Shown in pieces: positions 17,902 through 27,920 of a DNA stretch of 64,000 nucleotides. The DNA is taken from contig JAUYOG010000023.1 of NCBI GenBank assembly GCA_030695945.1, forward strand, positions 62,001-126,000. Reading direction: 5' to 3'. Source of the stretch: Ramlibacter sp. Lineage in GTDB: Bacteria; Pseudomonadota; Gammaproteobacteria; Burkholderiales; Burkholderiaceae_C. The notes beneath the pieces are model-generated. The model saw nothing but the letters and a program-made list of their open reading frames with translations, had not been told where the DNA came from and did not search any database. Both the position numbers and the translations under genes were made by a program. Numbering within the stretch: position 1 is the first letter of the stretch; the number at the start of each line of letters is the position of its first letter.

Positions 17902-19446
17902 GTGCAGGATCTGAAAGACCGCCACGTTCTCGTCCTCGGCCTCGGCTTGTCCGGGCTGGCGATGGCGCGCTGGTGCGCGCGCAACGGCGCGCGGGTCACC
18001 GTTGCCGACACGCGGGACGAGCCACCGCAGATCGAAGCCATGCGCGGGCAATTGCCGCAGGTGGAGTTCATTGGCGGCGCATTCGGTGCCTCGCTGCTGG
18101 ACGGCGAGGTACAGGCGGTGTTCCGCAGCCCGGGCCTGTCACCCCAGCAGGTTGCGCCCGTGGTGTCGGCCGCGGCCGAGCGGGGCATCCCCGTCGGCGG
18201 CGAGTTGAGCCTCTTTGCCGCGGCGCTGGCCGGGCTGCGCGCGCAGGACGGCTACGCGCCGGCCGTCCTGGCAGTGACAGGCACGAACGGCAAGACGACC
18301 GTCACGGCGCTCACGGGCCAGCTCGTGGAGCGTGCCGGCAGGACGGTCGCTGTCGCGGGCAACATCGGCCCGTCGCTGCTCGACACGCTGGCCGCGAAGA
18401 TCGATGCGCAGGCCCTGCCCCAGGCGTGGGTGATCGAGCTGTCCAGCTTCCAGCTGGATGCCGCGGGCGACTTCGAGCCCACCGCGGCGGCCGTTCTCAA
18501 TCTCACGCAGGACCACCTCGACTGGCACGGCAGCATGGATGCATACGCGAAGGCCAAGGCCCGCGTCTTCGGCAAGGGCGGCCTCATGATCCTCAACCGC
18601 GAGGACCCGCTGGTGATGAAGATGCTGCCCGAGCCCGTGAGGCTCAAGGGTGGAAAGATGGAGCAGCGCGAGTACGTCACCTTCGGCGGCGACATGCCGC
18701 AGCGGCCCGGCGACTTCGGCATCGAAGTGGTGAACGGCATGGCCTGGCTGGTGCGCGCGCTCGAAGCGGACGAAACCCTGAAGAAGCGCAAGGACAACGA
18801 CGAAGAGTTGCACTTCCAGCGCCTGATGCCCGCCGACGCGCTGCGCATCCGCGGCCGCCACAACGCCGTGAACGCGCTGTCGGCCCTGGCGCTGGCCACG
18901 GCCGCAGGTTGCACGCTCGGCCCCATGCTTTACGGGCTGCGCGAATACCGGGGCGAGTCGCATCGCGTCGAGCCCATCGGCGTGATCCACGACATCGAGT
19001 ATTTCGACGACAGCAAAGGCACCAACGTCGGCGCGACGGTGGCCGCCCTGCAGGGGCTGGGCGAGCAATTGGGCGAGCCGACTGCCGCGGGCTCGCGGCG
19101 CCAGCTGGTGGTCATCCTCGGCGGCGACGGCAAGGGGCAGGACTTTTCGCCCCTGGCGGCGCCAGTGGCCCGCTACGCGCGCGCCGCGGTGCTGATCGGG
19201 CGCGACGCGCCCCTGATCCGCGCCGCGCTGGAGTCCGCGGGGGTGCCACTGCTGGATGCGGAATCGATGGAGCAGGCCGTGTCGCTCGCCACGCAGCGTG
19301 CGCATGCTGGCGACGCCGTCCTGATGTCCCCCGCTTGCGCCAGCTTCGACATGTTCAGGAACTACCCGCATCGCGCCGAAGTCTTCCGCGCGGCGGTGCG
19401 TGCCATCGCCCATGATGCGGGCGTGCAGCTGGAGGGCAGCGCATGA
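17902..19446 (+). CDS. murD: UDP-N-acetylmuramoylalanine--D-glutamate ligase
   Basis: The Mur ligase that adds D-Glu to UDP-MurNAc-L-Ala; 514 residues, longer than E. coli MurD (438). The start is a GTG two bases after mraY, with GAGG just upstream; the longer track frame runs through mraY. An N-terminal Rossmann motif ([16 protein letters not shown]) is followed by the ATP-binding motif [13 protein letters not shown] (about 125-137) and [21 protein letters not shown] and [17 protein letters not shown] complete the set. Extra length comes partly from an insert around residues 245-310 ([16 protein letters not shown]). The stop overlaps ftsW. Confidence 0.95.
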   Translation: MQDLKDRHVLVLGLGLSGLAMARWCARNGARVTVADTRDEPPQIEAMRGQLPQVEFIGGAFGASLLDGEVQAVFRSPGLSPQQVAPVVSAAAERGIPVGGELSLFAAALAGLRAQDGYAPAVLAVTGTNGKTTVTALTGQLVERAGRTVAVAGNIGPSLLDTLAAKIDAQALPQAWVIELSSFQLDAAGDFEPTAAAVLNLTQDHLDWHGSMDAYAKAKARVFGKGGLMILNREDPLVMKMLPEPVRLKGGKMEQREYVTFGGDMPQRPGDFGIEVVNGMAWLVRALEADETLKKRKDNDEELHFQRLMPADALRIRGRHNAVNALSALALATAAGCTLGPMLYGLREYRGESHRVEPIGVIHDIEYFDDSKGTNVGATVAALQGLGEQLGEPTAAGSRRQLVVILGGDGKGQDFSPLAAPVARYARAAVLIGRDAPLIRAALESAGVPLLDAESMEQAVSLATQRAHAGDAVLMSPACASFDMFRNYPHRAEVFRAAVRAIAHDAGVQLEGSA

Positions 19447-20690
19447 ACGTTGTCATGCAGCGCATCAACGGCTGGTTCGGCGGGCTGTCGCCCGTGGACG
19501 GCCCGGCCCCTGCCATCCGGGGCGCGGGCTACGGCCGCGCGACCGCGGCGACGCCGGTGAGGGGCTTCGACCAGGCCTTGCTGTGGGTGACGGTCGCGCT
19601 GCTCGCATTCGGTCTCGTCATGGTGTATTCGGCGTCGGTGGCGCTCCCGGACAACCCCAAGTTCGCCCGTTACGCGCACAACCATTTCCTGGTCCGCCAC
19701 GCCATCTTCACCGTGCTCGCGTTCGTCGCCGCGCTGCTGGCCTTCCAGGTGCCGATCGCGACCTGGGAGAAAGTGGCGCCGTGGCTCTTCGTCGCCTCCC
19801 TCATCCTGCTGATCGTCGTGCTCATCCCGCACGTCGGCAAGGGCGTGAACGGCGCGCGCCGCTGGATCGGCCTGGGCTTCATGAGCTTCCAGCCGTCGGA
19901 GCTCGCCAAGTTCGCGGTGCTGCTCTACGCGGCGGACTACATGGTGCGCAAGATGGATGTGAAGGAGCGGTTCTTCCGCGCGGTGCTGCCCATGGCCGCG
20001 GCTGTGGCCATCGTCGGCATGCTCCTGCTGGCCGAACCCGACATGGGCGCGTTCATGGTGATCGCCGTGATCGCGATGGGCATCCTCTTCCTGGGCGGCG
20101 TCAACGCCCGCATGTTCTTCCTGATCGCGGCGGTGATCACCATCGCCTTCGTGCTGATGATCGCGCTGTCCGACTGGCGGCGCGAACGCATCTTCGCGTA
20201 CCTGGATCCGTGGAGCGAGAAGCACGCGCTGGGCAAGGGCTACCAGCTGTCTCATTCGCTGATCGCCATCGGGCGTGGCGAGATCTTCGGCGTCGGCCTG
20301 GGCGGCAGCGTGGAGAAGCTGCACTGGCTGCCCGAGGCGCATACCGACTTCCTGCTGGCCGTGATCGGCGAGGAATTCGGCCTCATCGGCGTGCTGGTCG
20401 TGATCGGCCTGTTCCTGTGGATGACGCGCCGGATCATGCACATCGGCCGCCAGGCCATCGCGCTGGACCGTGTGTTCGCCGGGCTGGTGGCGCAGGGGGT
20501 GGGCATCTGGATCGGCTTCCAGGCCTTCATCAACATGGGCGTGAACCTGGGCGCGCTGCCGACCAAGGGCCTTACGCTGCCGCTCATGAGTTATGGCGGC
20601 TCGGCGATCCTGATGAACCTCGTCGCGATCGCGGTCGTGCTGCGGGTGGACTACGAGAACAAAGTGCTGATGCGCGGAGGCCGGGCATGA
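19443..20690 (+). CDS. ftsW: SEDS peptidoglycan glycosyltransferase FtsW
   Basis: The septal lipid II polymerase that partners FtsI; 415 residues and about ten membrane helices. A cytoplasmic N-terminus of about 40 residues is followed by the SEDS core with [21 protein letters not shown] and [12 protein letters not shown] (the catalytic Asp region). [25 protein letters not shown] and [16 protein letters not shown] follow. Its stop (ATGA) overlaps the start of a 29-codon ORF created by a 25-bp direct repeat before murG. It is a paralogue of rodA at 36453. Confidence 0.96.
   Translation: MNVVMQRINGWFGGLSPVDGPAPAIRGAGYGRATAATPVRGFDQALLWVTVALLAFGLVMVYSASVALPDNPKFARYAHNHFLVRHAIFTVLAFVAALLAFQVPIATWEKVAPWLFVASLILLIVVLIPHVGKGVNGARRWIGLGFMSFQPSELAKFAVLLYAADYMVRKMDVKERFFRAVLPMAAAVAIVGMLLLAEPDMGAFMVIAVIAMGILFLGGVNARMFFLIAAVITIAFVLMIALSDWRRERIFAYLDPWSEKHALGKGYQLSHSLIAIGRGEIFGVGLGGSVEKLHWLPEAHTDFLLAVIGEEFGLIGVLVVIGLFLWMTRRIMHIGRQAIALDRVFAGLVAQGVGIWIGFQAFINMGVNLGALPTKGLTLPLMSYGGSAILMNLVAIAVVLRVDYENKVLMRGGRA
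20666..20690 (+). repeat. 25-bp direct repeat, left copy (ftsW end)
   Basis: GCTGATGCGCGGAGGCCGGGCATGA is repeated perfectly at 20752-20776. The unit contains a Shine-Dalgarno (GGAGG), the FtsW C-terminal codons LMRGGRA and the ATGA stop/start junction. Confidence 0.9.
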
Positions 20691-20776
20691 AGACTTTGTT
20701 TCGCCAAAACAAGGTCAGCGCGCAGCGCTGCAAGGCGCGGAACGCGGCTTGGCTGATGCGCGGAGGCCGGGCATGA
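20687..20776 (+). CDS. 29-codon ORF created by duplication between ftsW and murG
   Basis: ATG at 20687 overlaps the ftsW stop as ATGA and is preceded by GGAGG. The frame [29 protein letters not shown] ends at a TGA that overlaps the murG ATG, again as ATGA. The last seven residues copy the FtsW C-terminus because both are encoded by the 25-bp repeat. A hairpin (GACTTTGTTT, 20692-20701, with AAACAAGGTC, 20707-20716) lies at its start. No function is recognised; it may only maintain translational coupling across an 86-bp insertion. Confidence 0.45.
   Translation: MKTLFRQNKVSAQRCKARNAAWLMRGGRA
20752..20776 (+). repeat. 25-bp direct repeat, right copy (murG start)
   Basis: The second perfect copy of GCTGATGCGCGGAGGCCGGGCATGA. 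It supplies the GGAGG and ATG of murG. The distance between copies is 86 bp, not a multiple of three. Confidence 0.9.
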
Positions 20777-21843
20777 GCGGCCGCTGCGCACTCGTCATGG
20801 CCGGCGGCACGGGCGGCCACATCTTCCCGGGGCTGGCCGTGGCCGAAGCGCTGCGCGAGAAGGCGTGGCGCGTGCACTGGCTGGGCGCACCGGGCAGCAT
20901 GGAAAGCCGCTTGGTGCCGCCGCGCGGTTTCACCTTCGAAGCCATCGACTTTTCCGGCGTGCGGGGCAAAGGCCCGAAGACCCTTTTCCTGCTGCCGCTG
21001 CGGCTGTTGCGGGCTTTCTGGCAGAGCATCGCCGTCGTGCGGCGCGTCAAGCCGGACGTGGTGATCGGCCTGGGCGGCTACATCACCTTCCCCGGCGGCA
21101 TGATGAGCGTGCTGCTCGGCAAGCCGCTGGTACTGCACGAGCAGAACTCGGTGGCCGGCATGGCCAACCGCATCCTGGCCGGCGTCGCCGACCGCGTTTT
21201 CACCGCGTTCCCGAACGTGCTGAAGAAGGCTGTTTGGGTAGGCAACCCGCTGCGCGCCGGCTTCCTGCAACAGCCGGGCCCGGTCGAGCGGATGGGATCG
21301 CGAGCTGGCCGCCTGCGCCTGCTGGTGGTGGGCGGCAGCCTCGGCGCGAAAGCTCTGAATGACGCCGTGCCGAAGGCATTGGCGCTGATCCCCGAGGCCG
21401 CCCGGCCGATCGTGCTGCACCAAAGCGGCGAGAAACAGATCGACGCCTTGCGGGCCAGCTACGAGGCGGCGGGCGTCCAAGCCGAGCTGACACCCTTCAT
21501 CGAGGACACGGCGCAGGCCTATGCCGATGCGGACCTGATCGTGTGCCGAGCCGGAGCCAGCACCGTCACCGAGATCGCCGCCGTCGGCTGCGCCGCGGTG
21601 TTCGTGCCGTTCCCCTCCGCGGTCGATGACCACCAGACGACCAATGCGAAGTTCCTGGTCGAGAAGGGTGGCGGCTGGCTGGTGCAACAGCGCGACCTGA
21701 CGCCCGAATGGCTGGCCCACCTGCTGCAGGTGGTGGAGCGGGGCGAGCTGATCCAGCGCGCGATCGCGGCGAAATCCATGCAGAAGACCAAAGCCACGAC
21801 CGAGGTCGTCGCGGCCTGCGAAGCATTGGCGAGGAAACCATGA
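20773..21843 (+). CDS. murG: UDP-GlcNAc:lipid I N-acetylglucosaminyltransferase MurG
   Basis: A GT28 glycosyltransferase that converts lipid I to lipid II on the inner leaflet; 356 residues (E. coli 355). The N-terminal glycine-rich loop [20 protein letters not shown] (about residues 6-25), the second G loop [12 protein letters not shown] and [12 protein letters not shown] are typical. The C-terminal donor-site region includes [28 protein letters not shown] and [13 protein letters not shown]. The ATG at 20773 is chosen from GGAGG in the repeat and the family N-terminus. Confidence 0.96.
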   Translation: MSGRCALVMAGGTGGHIFPGLAVAEALREKAWRVHWLGAPGSMESRLVPPRGFTFEAIDFSGVRGKGPKTLFLLPLRLLRAFWQSIAVVRRVKPDVVIGLGGYITFPGGMMSVLLGKPLVLHEQNSVAGMANRILAGVADRVFTAFPNVLKKAVWVGNPLRAGFLQQPGPVERMGSRAGRLRLLVVGGSLGAKALNDAVPKALALIPEAARPIVLHQSGEKQIDALRASYEAAGVQAELTPFIEDTAQAYADADLIVCRAGASTVTEIAAVGCAAVFVPFPSAVDDHQTTNAKFLVEKGGGWLVQQRDLTPEWLAHLLQVVERGELIQRAIAAKSMQKTKATTEVVAACEALARKP

Positions 21844-23249
21844 AACACGCCGTCAAGCATATTCACTTCGTAGGCGTGGGCGGCGCCGGCATGTCCGGCA
21901 TCGCCGAGGTGCTGCGCAACCTCGGCTACCTGATCTCCGGCTCCGACCTGTCCGACAGCCCGACGCTGCGGCGGCTCGAGGGGCTGGGCATCAAGACGTT
22001 CGTGGGCCATGCGGCCAGCCACGTGATCGGCGCGGACGCCGTGGTGACTTCCACGGCCGTGCACGAGGACAACCCCGAAGTGCTGGCGGCGCGCAAGCGC
22101 AAGATTCCCGTGGTGCCGCGCGCGATGATGCTGGCCGAGCTCATGCGGCTGAAGCAGGGCATCGCCATCGCCGGCACGCACGGCAAGACGACGACCACCA
22201 GCCTCGTGGCCAGCGTGCTGGCCGAGGGCGGGCTGGACCCGACCTTCGTGATCGGCGGGCGCCTGAACAGCGCCGGGGCCAACGCCAAGCTCGGCGGCGG
22301 CGACTACATCGTGGTGGAGGCCGACGAGTCCGATGCCTCGTTCCTGAACCTCATGCCGGTGATGGCCGTCGTCACGAACATCGACGCCGACCACATGGAG
22401 ACCTACGGCCACGACTTCAACCGGCTCAAGGGCGCGTTCGTCGAGTTCCTGCACCGCATGCCGTTCTATGGCACCGCGATCCTGTGCACCGACGACCCGG
22501 CGGTGCGCGAGATCGTCCCCGACGTGCAGTGCCCGATCACCAGCTACGGCTTCGGCGAGGACGCGCAGGTGCGCGCCGTGGACGTGCGCGCGGTCGGTCC
22601 CCAGATGCACTTCACCGCGCAGCGGCGCAACGGCGTCACGTTGCCCGACCTGAAGATCGTGCTCAACCTCGCGGGCATGCACAACGTGCTGAACGCGCTG
22701 TCGGCGATCGCGGTGGCGGTGGAGCTGAACATTCCCGACGAGGCCGTGCAGAAGGCGCTGGCGGAATTCCACGGCGTGGGCCGCCGGTTCCAGAGCTATG
22801 GCGAGCTGCCCGTGAAGGCGGAGCACGGCGGGGGGTGCTTCACCGTCATCGAAGACTACGGGCACCACCCGGTGGAAGTCGCCGCCACGCTCGCCGCGGC
22901 GCGCGGCGCCTTCCCGGGCCGGCGCCTGGTGCTCGCCTTCCAGCCGCACCGCTACACCCGTACGCGCGACTGCTTCGAGGATTTCGTGAAGGTGCTCGGC
23001 CACGCCGACGCCGTGCTGCTGGGCGAGGTGTACCCGGCCGGCGAAGCGCCGATCGTCGCGGCCGATGGCCGTTCGCTGGCGCGCGCGGTGCGCGTGGCCG
23101 GCAAGGTGGAACCCGTGTTCGTCGACGACATTGCCGGGATGCCGGATGCCATCCTGGAAACCGTGCGCGACGGCGACGTGGTGATGTGCATGGGCGCGGG
23201 CTCGATCGGCGGCGTGCCGGCGAAGCTGGTGGAAATGGGAGGCGTATGA
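21840..23249 (+). CDS. murC: UDP-N-acetylmuramate--L-alanine ligase
   Basis: The first Mur ligase, adding L-Ala to UDP-MurNAc; 469 residues (E. coli 491). The N-terminal UDP-binding motif is [17 protein letters not shown] and the ATP loop is [16 protein letters not shown] (about residues 112-127). [37 protein letters not shown] and [13 protein letters not shown] are diagnostic. The start ATGA overlaps the murG stop. It is a paralogue of mpl at 46498. Confidence 0.97.
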   Translation: MKHAVKHIHFVGVGGAGMSGIAEVLRNLGYLISGSDLSDSPTLRRLEGLGIKTFVGHAASHVIGADAVVTSTAVHEDNPEVLAARKRKIPVVPRAMMLAELMRLKQGIAIAGTHGKTTTTSLVASVLAEGGLDPTFVIGGRLNSAGANAKLGGGDYIVVEADESDASFLNLMPVMAVVTNIDADHMETYGHDFNRLKGAFVEFLHRMPFYGTAILCTDDPAVREIVPDVQCPITSYGFGEDAQVRAVDVRAVGPQMHFTAQRRNGVTLPDLKIVLNLAGMHNVLNALSAIAVAVELNIPDEAVQKALAEFHGVGRRFQSYGELPVKAEHGGGCFTVIEDYGHHPVEVAATLAAARGAFPGRRLVLAFQPHRYTRTRDCFEDFVKVLGHADAVLLGEVYPAGEAPIVAADGRSLARAVRVAGKVEPVFVDDIAGMPDAILETVRDGDVVMCMGAGSIGGVPAKLVEMGGV

Positions 23250-23269
23250 GCGCTGCGCAGAACCGCTTC

Positions 23270-23331
23270 AAGCAAGCTCGCGCCCCCTTGGGGGGCAGTG
23301 CAGCCGCCCTGGCGGCAAACGTGGGGGCCAA
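23270..23331 (-). repeat. Dispersed palindromic element A, copy 3
   Basis: In the murC-ddl gap: AAGCAAGCTCGCGCCCCCTTGGGGGGCAGTG...AACGTGGGGGCC. It has reverse orientation relative to copy 1 and fills most of the 88-bp gap, ending just before the ddl ATG. Confidence 0.6.
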
Positions 23332-23337
23332 CATCAC

Positions 23338-24318
23338 ATGACCGCAGGCAAGGAAAGCCAGGACTTCGGCAAGGTCGCCGTGCTGATGGGTGGCCGTTCG
23401 GCCGAGCGCGAGGTCTCGCTCATGTCCGGCAGCGGCGTGCTCAAGGCCCTGCAGTCGAAAGGCGTGGATGCGCATGCGTTCGACCCGGCCGAACGCGACC
23501 TGTCGGAGCTCAAGCGCAAGGGCTTCAAGCGCTGCTTCATCGCGCTGCATGGCCGGTTCGGCGAGGACGGGACGGTGCAGGGTGCGCTCGAGCTGCTGGG
23601 CATCCCCTACACGGGCTCGGGCGTCATGGCCTCCAGCATCTCCATCGACAAGGTCATGACCAAGCGCGTCTGGCTGGCCGAAGGGCTGCCCACGCCGAAA
23701 TACGTGCTGCTGCGCCGGGGCTCCTACACGCGCGAGCAGGTCCGCGCCGTCCCCGACGACCTGAACCTGCCGCTGATCGTGAAGCCGGCGCGCGAGGGCT
23801 CGTCCATCGGCGTGGCCAAGGTCCATGGCTACTCCGAGATGGCCGATGCCGTGGACCAGGCGGCGGCGTTGGACGCCGACGTGCTGTGCGAGCAATTCAT
23901 CAGCGGGGACGAAGTGACCTGCCCGGTGCTCGGCTCCGGCGACGAGGCCCGGGCCCTGCCCGTCATCCGCATCGTCGCGCCCGAAGGCAATTACGACTAC
24001 CAGAACAAGTACTTCACCGACGACACCAAGTACCTGGTGCCGTGCGGGCTTCCCCAGGGCGAGGAAGAGGCGATCCAGGAGATCGTCGTCAAGGCCTACC
24101 GGGTGCTCGGCTGCCGCGGCTGGGGCCGCCTGGACGTGATGATCGATTCGGCCACGCGCAAGCCTTACCTGCTGGAGATCAACACGTCGCCGGGCATGAC
24201 CGGGCATTCGCTGGTGCCGATGTCCGCCCGCGCCGCGGGCATCAGCTACGAAGACCTGTGCGTGCAGCTGCTGGCCTCGGCCGCGCTGGACCAGGAGAAA
24301 GGAGCGCAACGGCCATGA
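23338..24318 (+). CDS. ddl: D-alanine--D-alanine ligase
   Basis: An ATP-grasp ligase making D-Ala-D-Ala for MurF; 326 residues (DdlB-type, E. coli 306). The N-terminal motif [19 protein letters not shown] contains the conserved Glu and Ser. [36 protein letters not shown] and the metal-binding [16 protein letters not shown] are intact. The start follows element A, so no overlap with murC exists here; the stop overlaps ftsQ (ATGA). Confidence 0.96.
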   Translation: MTAGKESQDFGKVAVLMGGRSAEREVSLMSGSGVLKALQSKGVDAHAFDPAERDLSELKRKGFKRCFIALHGRFGEDGTVQGALELLGIPYTGSGVMASSISIDKVMTKRVWLAEGLPTPKYVLLRRGSYTREQVRAVPDDLNLPLIVKPAREGSSIGVAKVHGYSEMADAVDQAAALDADVLCEQFISGDEVTCPVLGSGDEARALPVIRIVAPEGNYDYQNKYFTDDTKYLVPCGLPQGEEEAIQEIVVKAYRVLGCRGWGRLDVMIDSATRKPYLLEINTSPGMTGHSLVPMSARAAGISYEDLCVQLLASAALDQEKGAQRP

Positions 24319-25103
24319 AAGCCCCCCTGCAGCAGCCCTTCGACGTCAAGCTGATGAACGTCGCCGCCTCGGCGCTGTTCGCGGCCGGCATCGTGCTGCT
24401 GCTCGCGGCGGTGTTCTGGTGGGCGCTGAGGCATCCGCTCTTCGCGATTTCCGGCATCACCGTGCAGGGCGACGTGGCGCACAACAACGCCGTCACCTTG
24501 CGGGCCAACGTGGCGCCGCGCCTTGCCGGGAACTTCTTCACGGTGAACCTGGCGACGGCGCGGGAGGCCTTCGAGGGCGTGCCGTGGGTGCGCGCCGCGG
24601 TGGTCCGGCGCGAGTTCCCGAACCGGCTGCGTGTTTCGCTGGAGGAGCACCGCGCCGCGGCTTTCTGGGGGGCCGAGGGCGAGGGCCGCCTGGTCAACAA
24701 CTTCGGCGAGGTGTTCGAGGCGAATCCCGGCGACGTCGAGTCCGATGGACTGCCGCGCCTCTCGGGCCCGCAGGAGCAGGCGGCGCTGGTGCTGACGATG
24801 TACCAGACGCTCCAGCCGATGTTCGAGGCGCTCGACCTGGGGCTGGAACACGTGGCGCTGACGTCGCGTGGCAGCTGGCAGGTGGAACTGGACAACGGCG
24901 GGCAGGTGGAACTGGGGCGCGGCACGCCGGAGGAAGTGGTGGCGCGCACGCAGCGCTTCCTGCAGACGCTGACGCAGGTGACGTCCCGCTATAGCCGGCG
25001 CCCTGACGCGCTGGTGTCGGCGGACCTGCGGCATGGCGACGGGTATGCGGTGCGGTTGAGGGGCGTGGGCACGACGGGTGCCGACGCGGTGGGCAAAAAC
25101 TAA
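24315..25103 (+). CDS. ftsQ: Cell division protein FtsQ
   Basis: A bitopic divisome scaffold of 262 residues. It has a short cytoplasmic tail and one membrane helix (about 17-40, [19 protein letters not shown]). A POTRA domain follows (about 47-115, [16 protein letters not shown]...) and then the beta domain that binds FtsB. The motif [24 protein letters not shown] marks the POTRA-beta junction. The start overlaps the ddl stop and ftsA follows 21 bases after the stop. Confidence 0.95.
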   Translation: MKAPLQQPFDVKLMNVAASALFAAGIVLLLAAVFWWALRHPLFAISGITVQGDVAHNNAVTLRANVAPRLAGNFFTVNLATAREAFEGVPWVRAAVVRREFPNRLRVSLEEHRAAAFWGAEGEGRLVNNFGEVFEANPGDVESDGLPRLSGPQEQAALVLTMYQTLQPMFEALDLGLEHVALTSRGSWQVELDNGGQVELGRGTPEEVVARTQRFLQTLTQVTSRYSRRPDALVSADLRHGDGYAVRLRGVGTTGADAVGKN

Positions 25104-25124
25104 ATGGCTTGACCAGAGACGAAC

Positions 25125-26354
25125 ATGGCAAAAGAGTACAAGGACCTGGTGGTAGGCCTGGACATCGGAACCGCCAAGGTGATGGTGGTGGTGGCCGAGG
25201 TCATGCCCGGCGGCGAGCTCAAGCTCGCGGGGTTGGGCGTGTCCGCGTCCAACGGGCTCAAGCGAGGCGTGGTGGTGAACATCGACGCCACCGTGCAGAG
25301 CATCCAGCAGGCGCTGAAGGAGGCCGAGCTGATGGCCGACTGCAAGATCACCCGCGTCTACACCGGGATCACGGGCAACCACATCCGGGGCATCAACTCC
25401 AGCGGCATGGTGGCCGTCAAGGACAAGGAAGTCACGCAGGCGGACGTCGCCCGCGTGATCGAGACGGCGCGCGCGATCAACATCTCCACCGACCAGCGGC
25501 TGCTGCTGGTCGAGCCGCAGGAATTCGTGATCGACGGCCAGGACGTGAAGGAGCCGATCGGCATGAGCGGTATCCGGCTGGAGGCCAAGGTGCACATCGT
25601 CACCGGCGCACAGAGCGCGGCCGAGAACATCATCAAGTGCGTGCGGCGCTGCGGGCTGGAAGTGGAGCAGCTGCTGCTCAACGCCCTGGCGTCGAGCCAG
25701 GCCGTGCTGACCGAGGACGAGAAGGAGCTCGGCGTGGCGCTCGTGGACATCGGCGCCGGCACGACGGACGTTGCGATCTATACCAACGGCGCGATCCGCC
25801 ACACGGAGGTGATCCCGATCGCCGGCGACCTGATCACCAGCGACATCGCGATGGCGCTGCGCACCCCCACCAAGGACGCGGAGAACATCAAGGTCGAGAA
25901 CGGCTACGCCAAGGAACTGCTGGTCAACCCGGACGAACAGGTCGAGGTGCCCGGCCTGGGCGACCGCGAGCCGCGCCAGATGGCGCGCCAGGCCCTGTCG
26001 TACGTGATCGAGAAGCGGGTGGAGGAGATCTACCTGTGCGTGCGCAACGTGATCCGCGACACCGGCTACGAGGAGGTGCTGTCCTCCGGGATCGTGATCA
26101 CCGGCGGCAGCGCCCTGATGCCGGGCATGGTCGAACTGGGCGAGGACGTGTTCCTGAAACAGGTGCGCCGAGGGCTGCCGAGGTATTCGGGCGCGCTGGC
26201 GGACATGGTCACCCAGCCGCGCGCGGCCACCGTGATGGGCTTGCTGGAAGAAGCGCGCCTCGCGCGCATCCGCGGCTTCAAGGTGGCGCAACAGAACGGC
26301 TCCATGAAGACGGCTTTCGGCCGCTTCAAGGATTTCATCGTGGGGAACTTCTGA
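25125..26354 (+). CDS. ftsA: Cell division protein FtsA
   Basis: An actin-family ATPase that tethers FtsZ to the membrane; 409 residues. The phosphate-1 motif DLVVGLDIGTAKVMVVV, the family 1C domain, VDIGAGTTDVAIY (phosphate-2) and ITGGSALMPGM (adenosine motif) are present. The extreme C-terminus (FGRFKDFIVGNF) is the expected amphipathic membrane-targeting helix. It is separated from ftsZ by about 150 bp, enough for an internal promoter or processing site. Confidence 0.97.
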   Translation: MAKEYKDLVVGLDIGTAKVMVVVAEVMPGGELKLAGLGVSASNGLKRGVVVNIDATVQSIQQALKEAELMADCKITRVYTGITGNHIRGINSSGMVAVKDKEVTQADVARVIETARAINISTDQRLLLVEPQEFVIDGQDVKEPIGMSGIRLEAKVHIVTGAQSAAENIIKCVRRCGLEVEQLLLNALASSQAVLTEDEKELGVALVDIGAGTTDVAIYTNGAIRHTEVIPIAGDLITSDIAMALRTPTKDAENIKVENGYAKELLVNPDEQVEVPGLGDREPRQMARQALSYVIEKRVEEIYLCVRNVIRDTGYEEVLSSGIVITGGSALMPGMVELGEDVFLKQVRRGLPRYSGALADMVTQPRAATVMGLLEEARLARIRGFKVAQQNGSMKTAFGRFKDFIVGNF

Positions 26355-26504
26355 TGTGCCAGCCCAGCAAGCTGTGGCTGGCCAGGGGCAGCCCCCCGCC
26401 GAGAAAGGAGCGATGGCGATGCACCGATCCGCCGACGCGACCTTCATGAGCGACGACATAACAATCTATCCAGTGGCAACTGCAAACGTATTCAGGAGAT
26501 TCAA

Positions 26505-27740
26505 ATGAGCATCGAAATGATTGAAGTCGAAGAGTTCCACCTCGGCACCCAGATCAAGGTGATCGGCGTCGGCGGTGGCGGCGGCAACGCGGTCGACCAC
26601 ATGATCGGCCGGGCAGTGCAGGGCGTGGAGTTCATCTGCGCCAACACCGACGCGCAGGCGCTCTCGCGCACCGCGGCGCACAAGACGATCCAGCTGGGCC
26701 AAAGCGGACTGGGTGCCGGCAGCAAGCCCGAGAAGGGCCGCGAAGCGGCCGAAGCCGCGGTGGACGACATCCGCACCGCGATCAATGGGGCGCACATGCT
26801 GTTCATCACCGCCGGCATGGGCGGCGGCACGGGCACCGGGGCCGCACCGGTGATTGCGCGCATCGCCAAGGAGATGGGCATCCTCACCGTGGGCGTGGTC
26901 ACCAAGCCCTTCGACTGGGAGGGCGGGCGCCGCATGACCAACGCCGACAACGGCCTGGCCGAGCTGGAAGCCAACGTCGATTCGCTGATCGTGGTGCTCA
27001 ACGAGAAGCTGCTCGACGTGCTCGGCGACGACATCACGCAGGACGAGGCTTTTGCCCATGCGAATGACGTGTTGAAAAACGCCGTCGGTGGCATCGCCGA
27101 GATCATCAACGTCCCCGGCCATGTGAACGTCGACTTCGAAGACGTGCGCACGGTGATGGGCGAGCCGGGCAAGGCGATGATGGGTACGGCCGTGGCCAAC
27201 GGTCCGGACCGCGCGCGCATCGCGGCCGAGCAGGCCGTGGCCTGCCCGCTGCTGGAAGGCATCGACCTGTCGGGCGCCAAGGGCGTGCTGGTGCTGATCA
27301 CCGCGGCCAAGGGCAGCCTGAAGCTGTCGGAGTCGAAGCTCGCGATGAACACCATCCGCGCCTATGCGTCGCCCGACGCGCACGTGATCTATGGCACGGC
27401 ATACGACGACGACCTCGGCGACGAAGTGCGCGTCACGGTCGTCGCCACCGGCCTGTCGCGCCAGGGCCAGCGCCGCACGGCCCCGCCGCTGCAGGTGCTG
27501 CGCACCGGCACCGACAACGTGGCGTTCAACATCCCCACGGTGAACAACGCCGTGGGAGGGCCCGGCGCCATCGCCACCCGTGAAGCCCCGCATGCCACCC
27601 AGCCCGATTACGGCGGCATGGCCGTGCCCAGCGTCTGGCGCACCAACCGCACGCAGGCGGCGGCGAGGGTCGACGCGCTGTCCAATGGCGGCATGGACGA
27701 TTTCGAGATCCCGGCGTTCCTGCGCAAGCAGGCGGACTGA
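26505..27740 (+). CDS. ftsZ: Cell division protein FtsZ
   Basis: The tubulin-like GTPase of the division ring; 411 residues. The GTP-binding signature GMGGGTGTGAAPVIA (about residues 105-119), the N-terminal loop GVGGGGGNAVDHM and the T7-loop region NVDFEDVRTVM are intact. The core ends near residue 320. A variable linker follows and then the conserved C-terminal peptide DDFEIPAFLRKQAD that binds FtsA and ZipA-type partners. An AGGAG site lies about 7 bases before the ATG. The 150-bp gap from ftsA contains no further recognised gene. Confidence 0.97.
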   Translation: MSIEMIEVEEFHLGTQIKVIGVGGGGGNAVDHMIGRAVQGVEFICANTDAQALSRTAAHKTIQLGQSGLGAGSKPEKGREAAEAAVDDIRTAINGAHMLFITAGMGGGTGTGAAPVIARIAKEMGILTVGVVTKPFDWEGGRRMTNADNGLAELEANVDSLIVVLNEKLLDVLGDDITQDEAFAHANDVLKNAVGGIAEIINVPGHVNVDFEDVRTVMGEPGKAMMGTAVANGPDRARIAAEQAVACPLLEGIDLSGAKGVLVLITAAKGSLKLSESKLAMNTIRAYASPDAHVIYGTAYDDDLGDEVRVTVVATGLSRQGQRRTAPPLQVLRTGTDNVAFNIPTVNNAVGGPGAIATREAPHATQPDYGGMAVPSVWRTNRTQAAARVDALSNGGMDDFEIPAFLRKQAD

Positions 27741-27781
27741 CTGACTGAAATAAAAGAGTGTTCTCCAAGGGAAGTGCTTGG

Positions 27782-27816
27782 GGGTGGGCCTTGCAAGGGG
27801 TTCACCCTCTTTTCTT
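27782..27816 (+). terminator. Possible intrinsic terminator after ftsZ
   Basis: GGGTG (27782-27786) can pair with CACCC (27803-27807), followed directly by TCTTTTCTT. The loop is long, so the call is tentative. It would separate ftsZ from lpxC at least partly. Confidence 0.4.
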
Positions 27817-27830
27817 CGCATTCACCGGTT

Positions 27831-27858
27831 GTCATTGCGGGCTTGACCCGCAATCCAG
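27831..27858. repeat. REP-like hairpin between ftsZ and lpxC
   Basis: GTCATTGCGGGCTTGACCCGCAATCCA contains an 8-bp stem ATTGCGGG/CCCGCAAT around CTTGA. The wording 'CATTGCGGGC...CCCGCAATCC' is that of repetitive extragenic palindromes common in proteobacteria. This is the only copy seen in the window. Confidence 0.55.
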
Positions 27859-27920
27859 GCCATGACGGCGATTTACCCTTCGTTCATGAAGGCACGCGGC
27901 TGACCGCCTAAAATTGCACC

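Noticed and set aside
26355-26504. Short ORF between ftsA and ftsZ
   Set aside because: The gap allows a short frame around the ATG at 26412, but no conserved-looking peptide was seen. The gap more likely holds a promoter or processing site for ftsZ.
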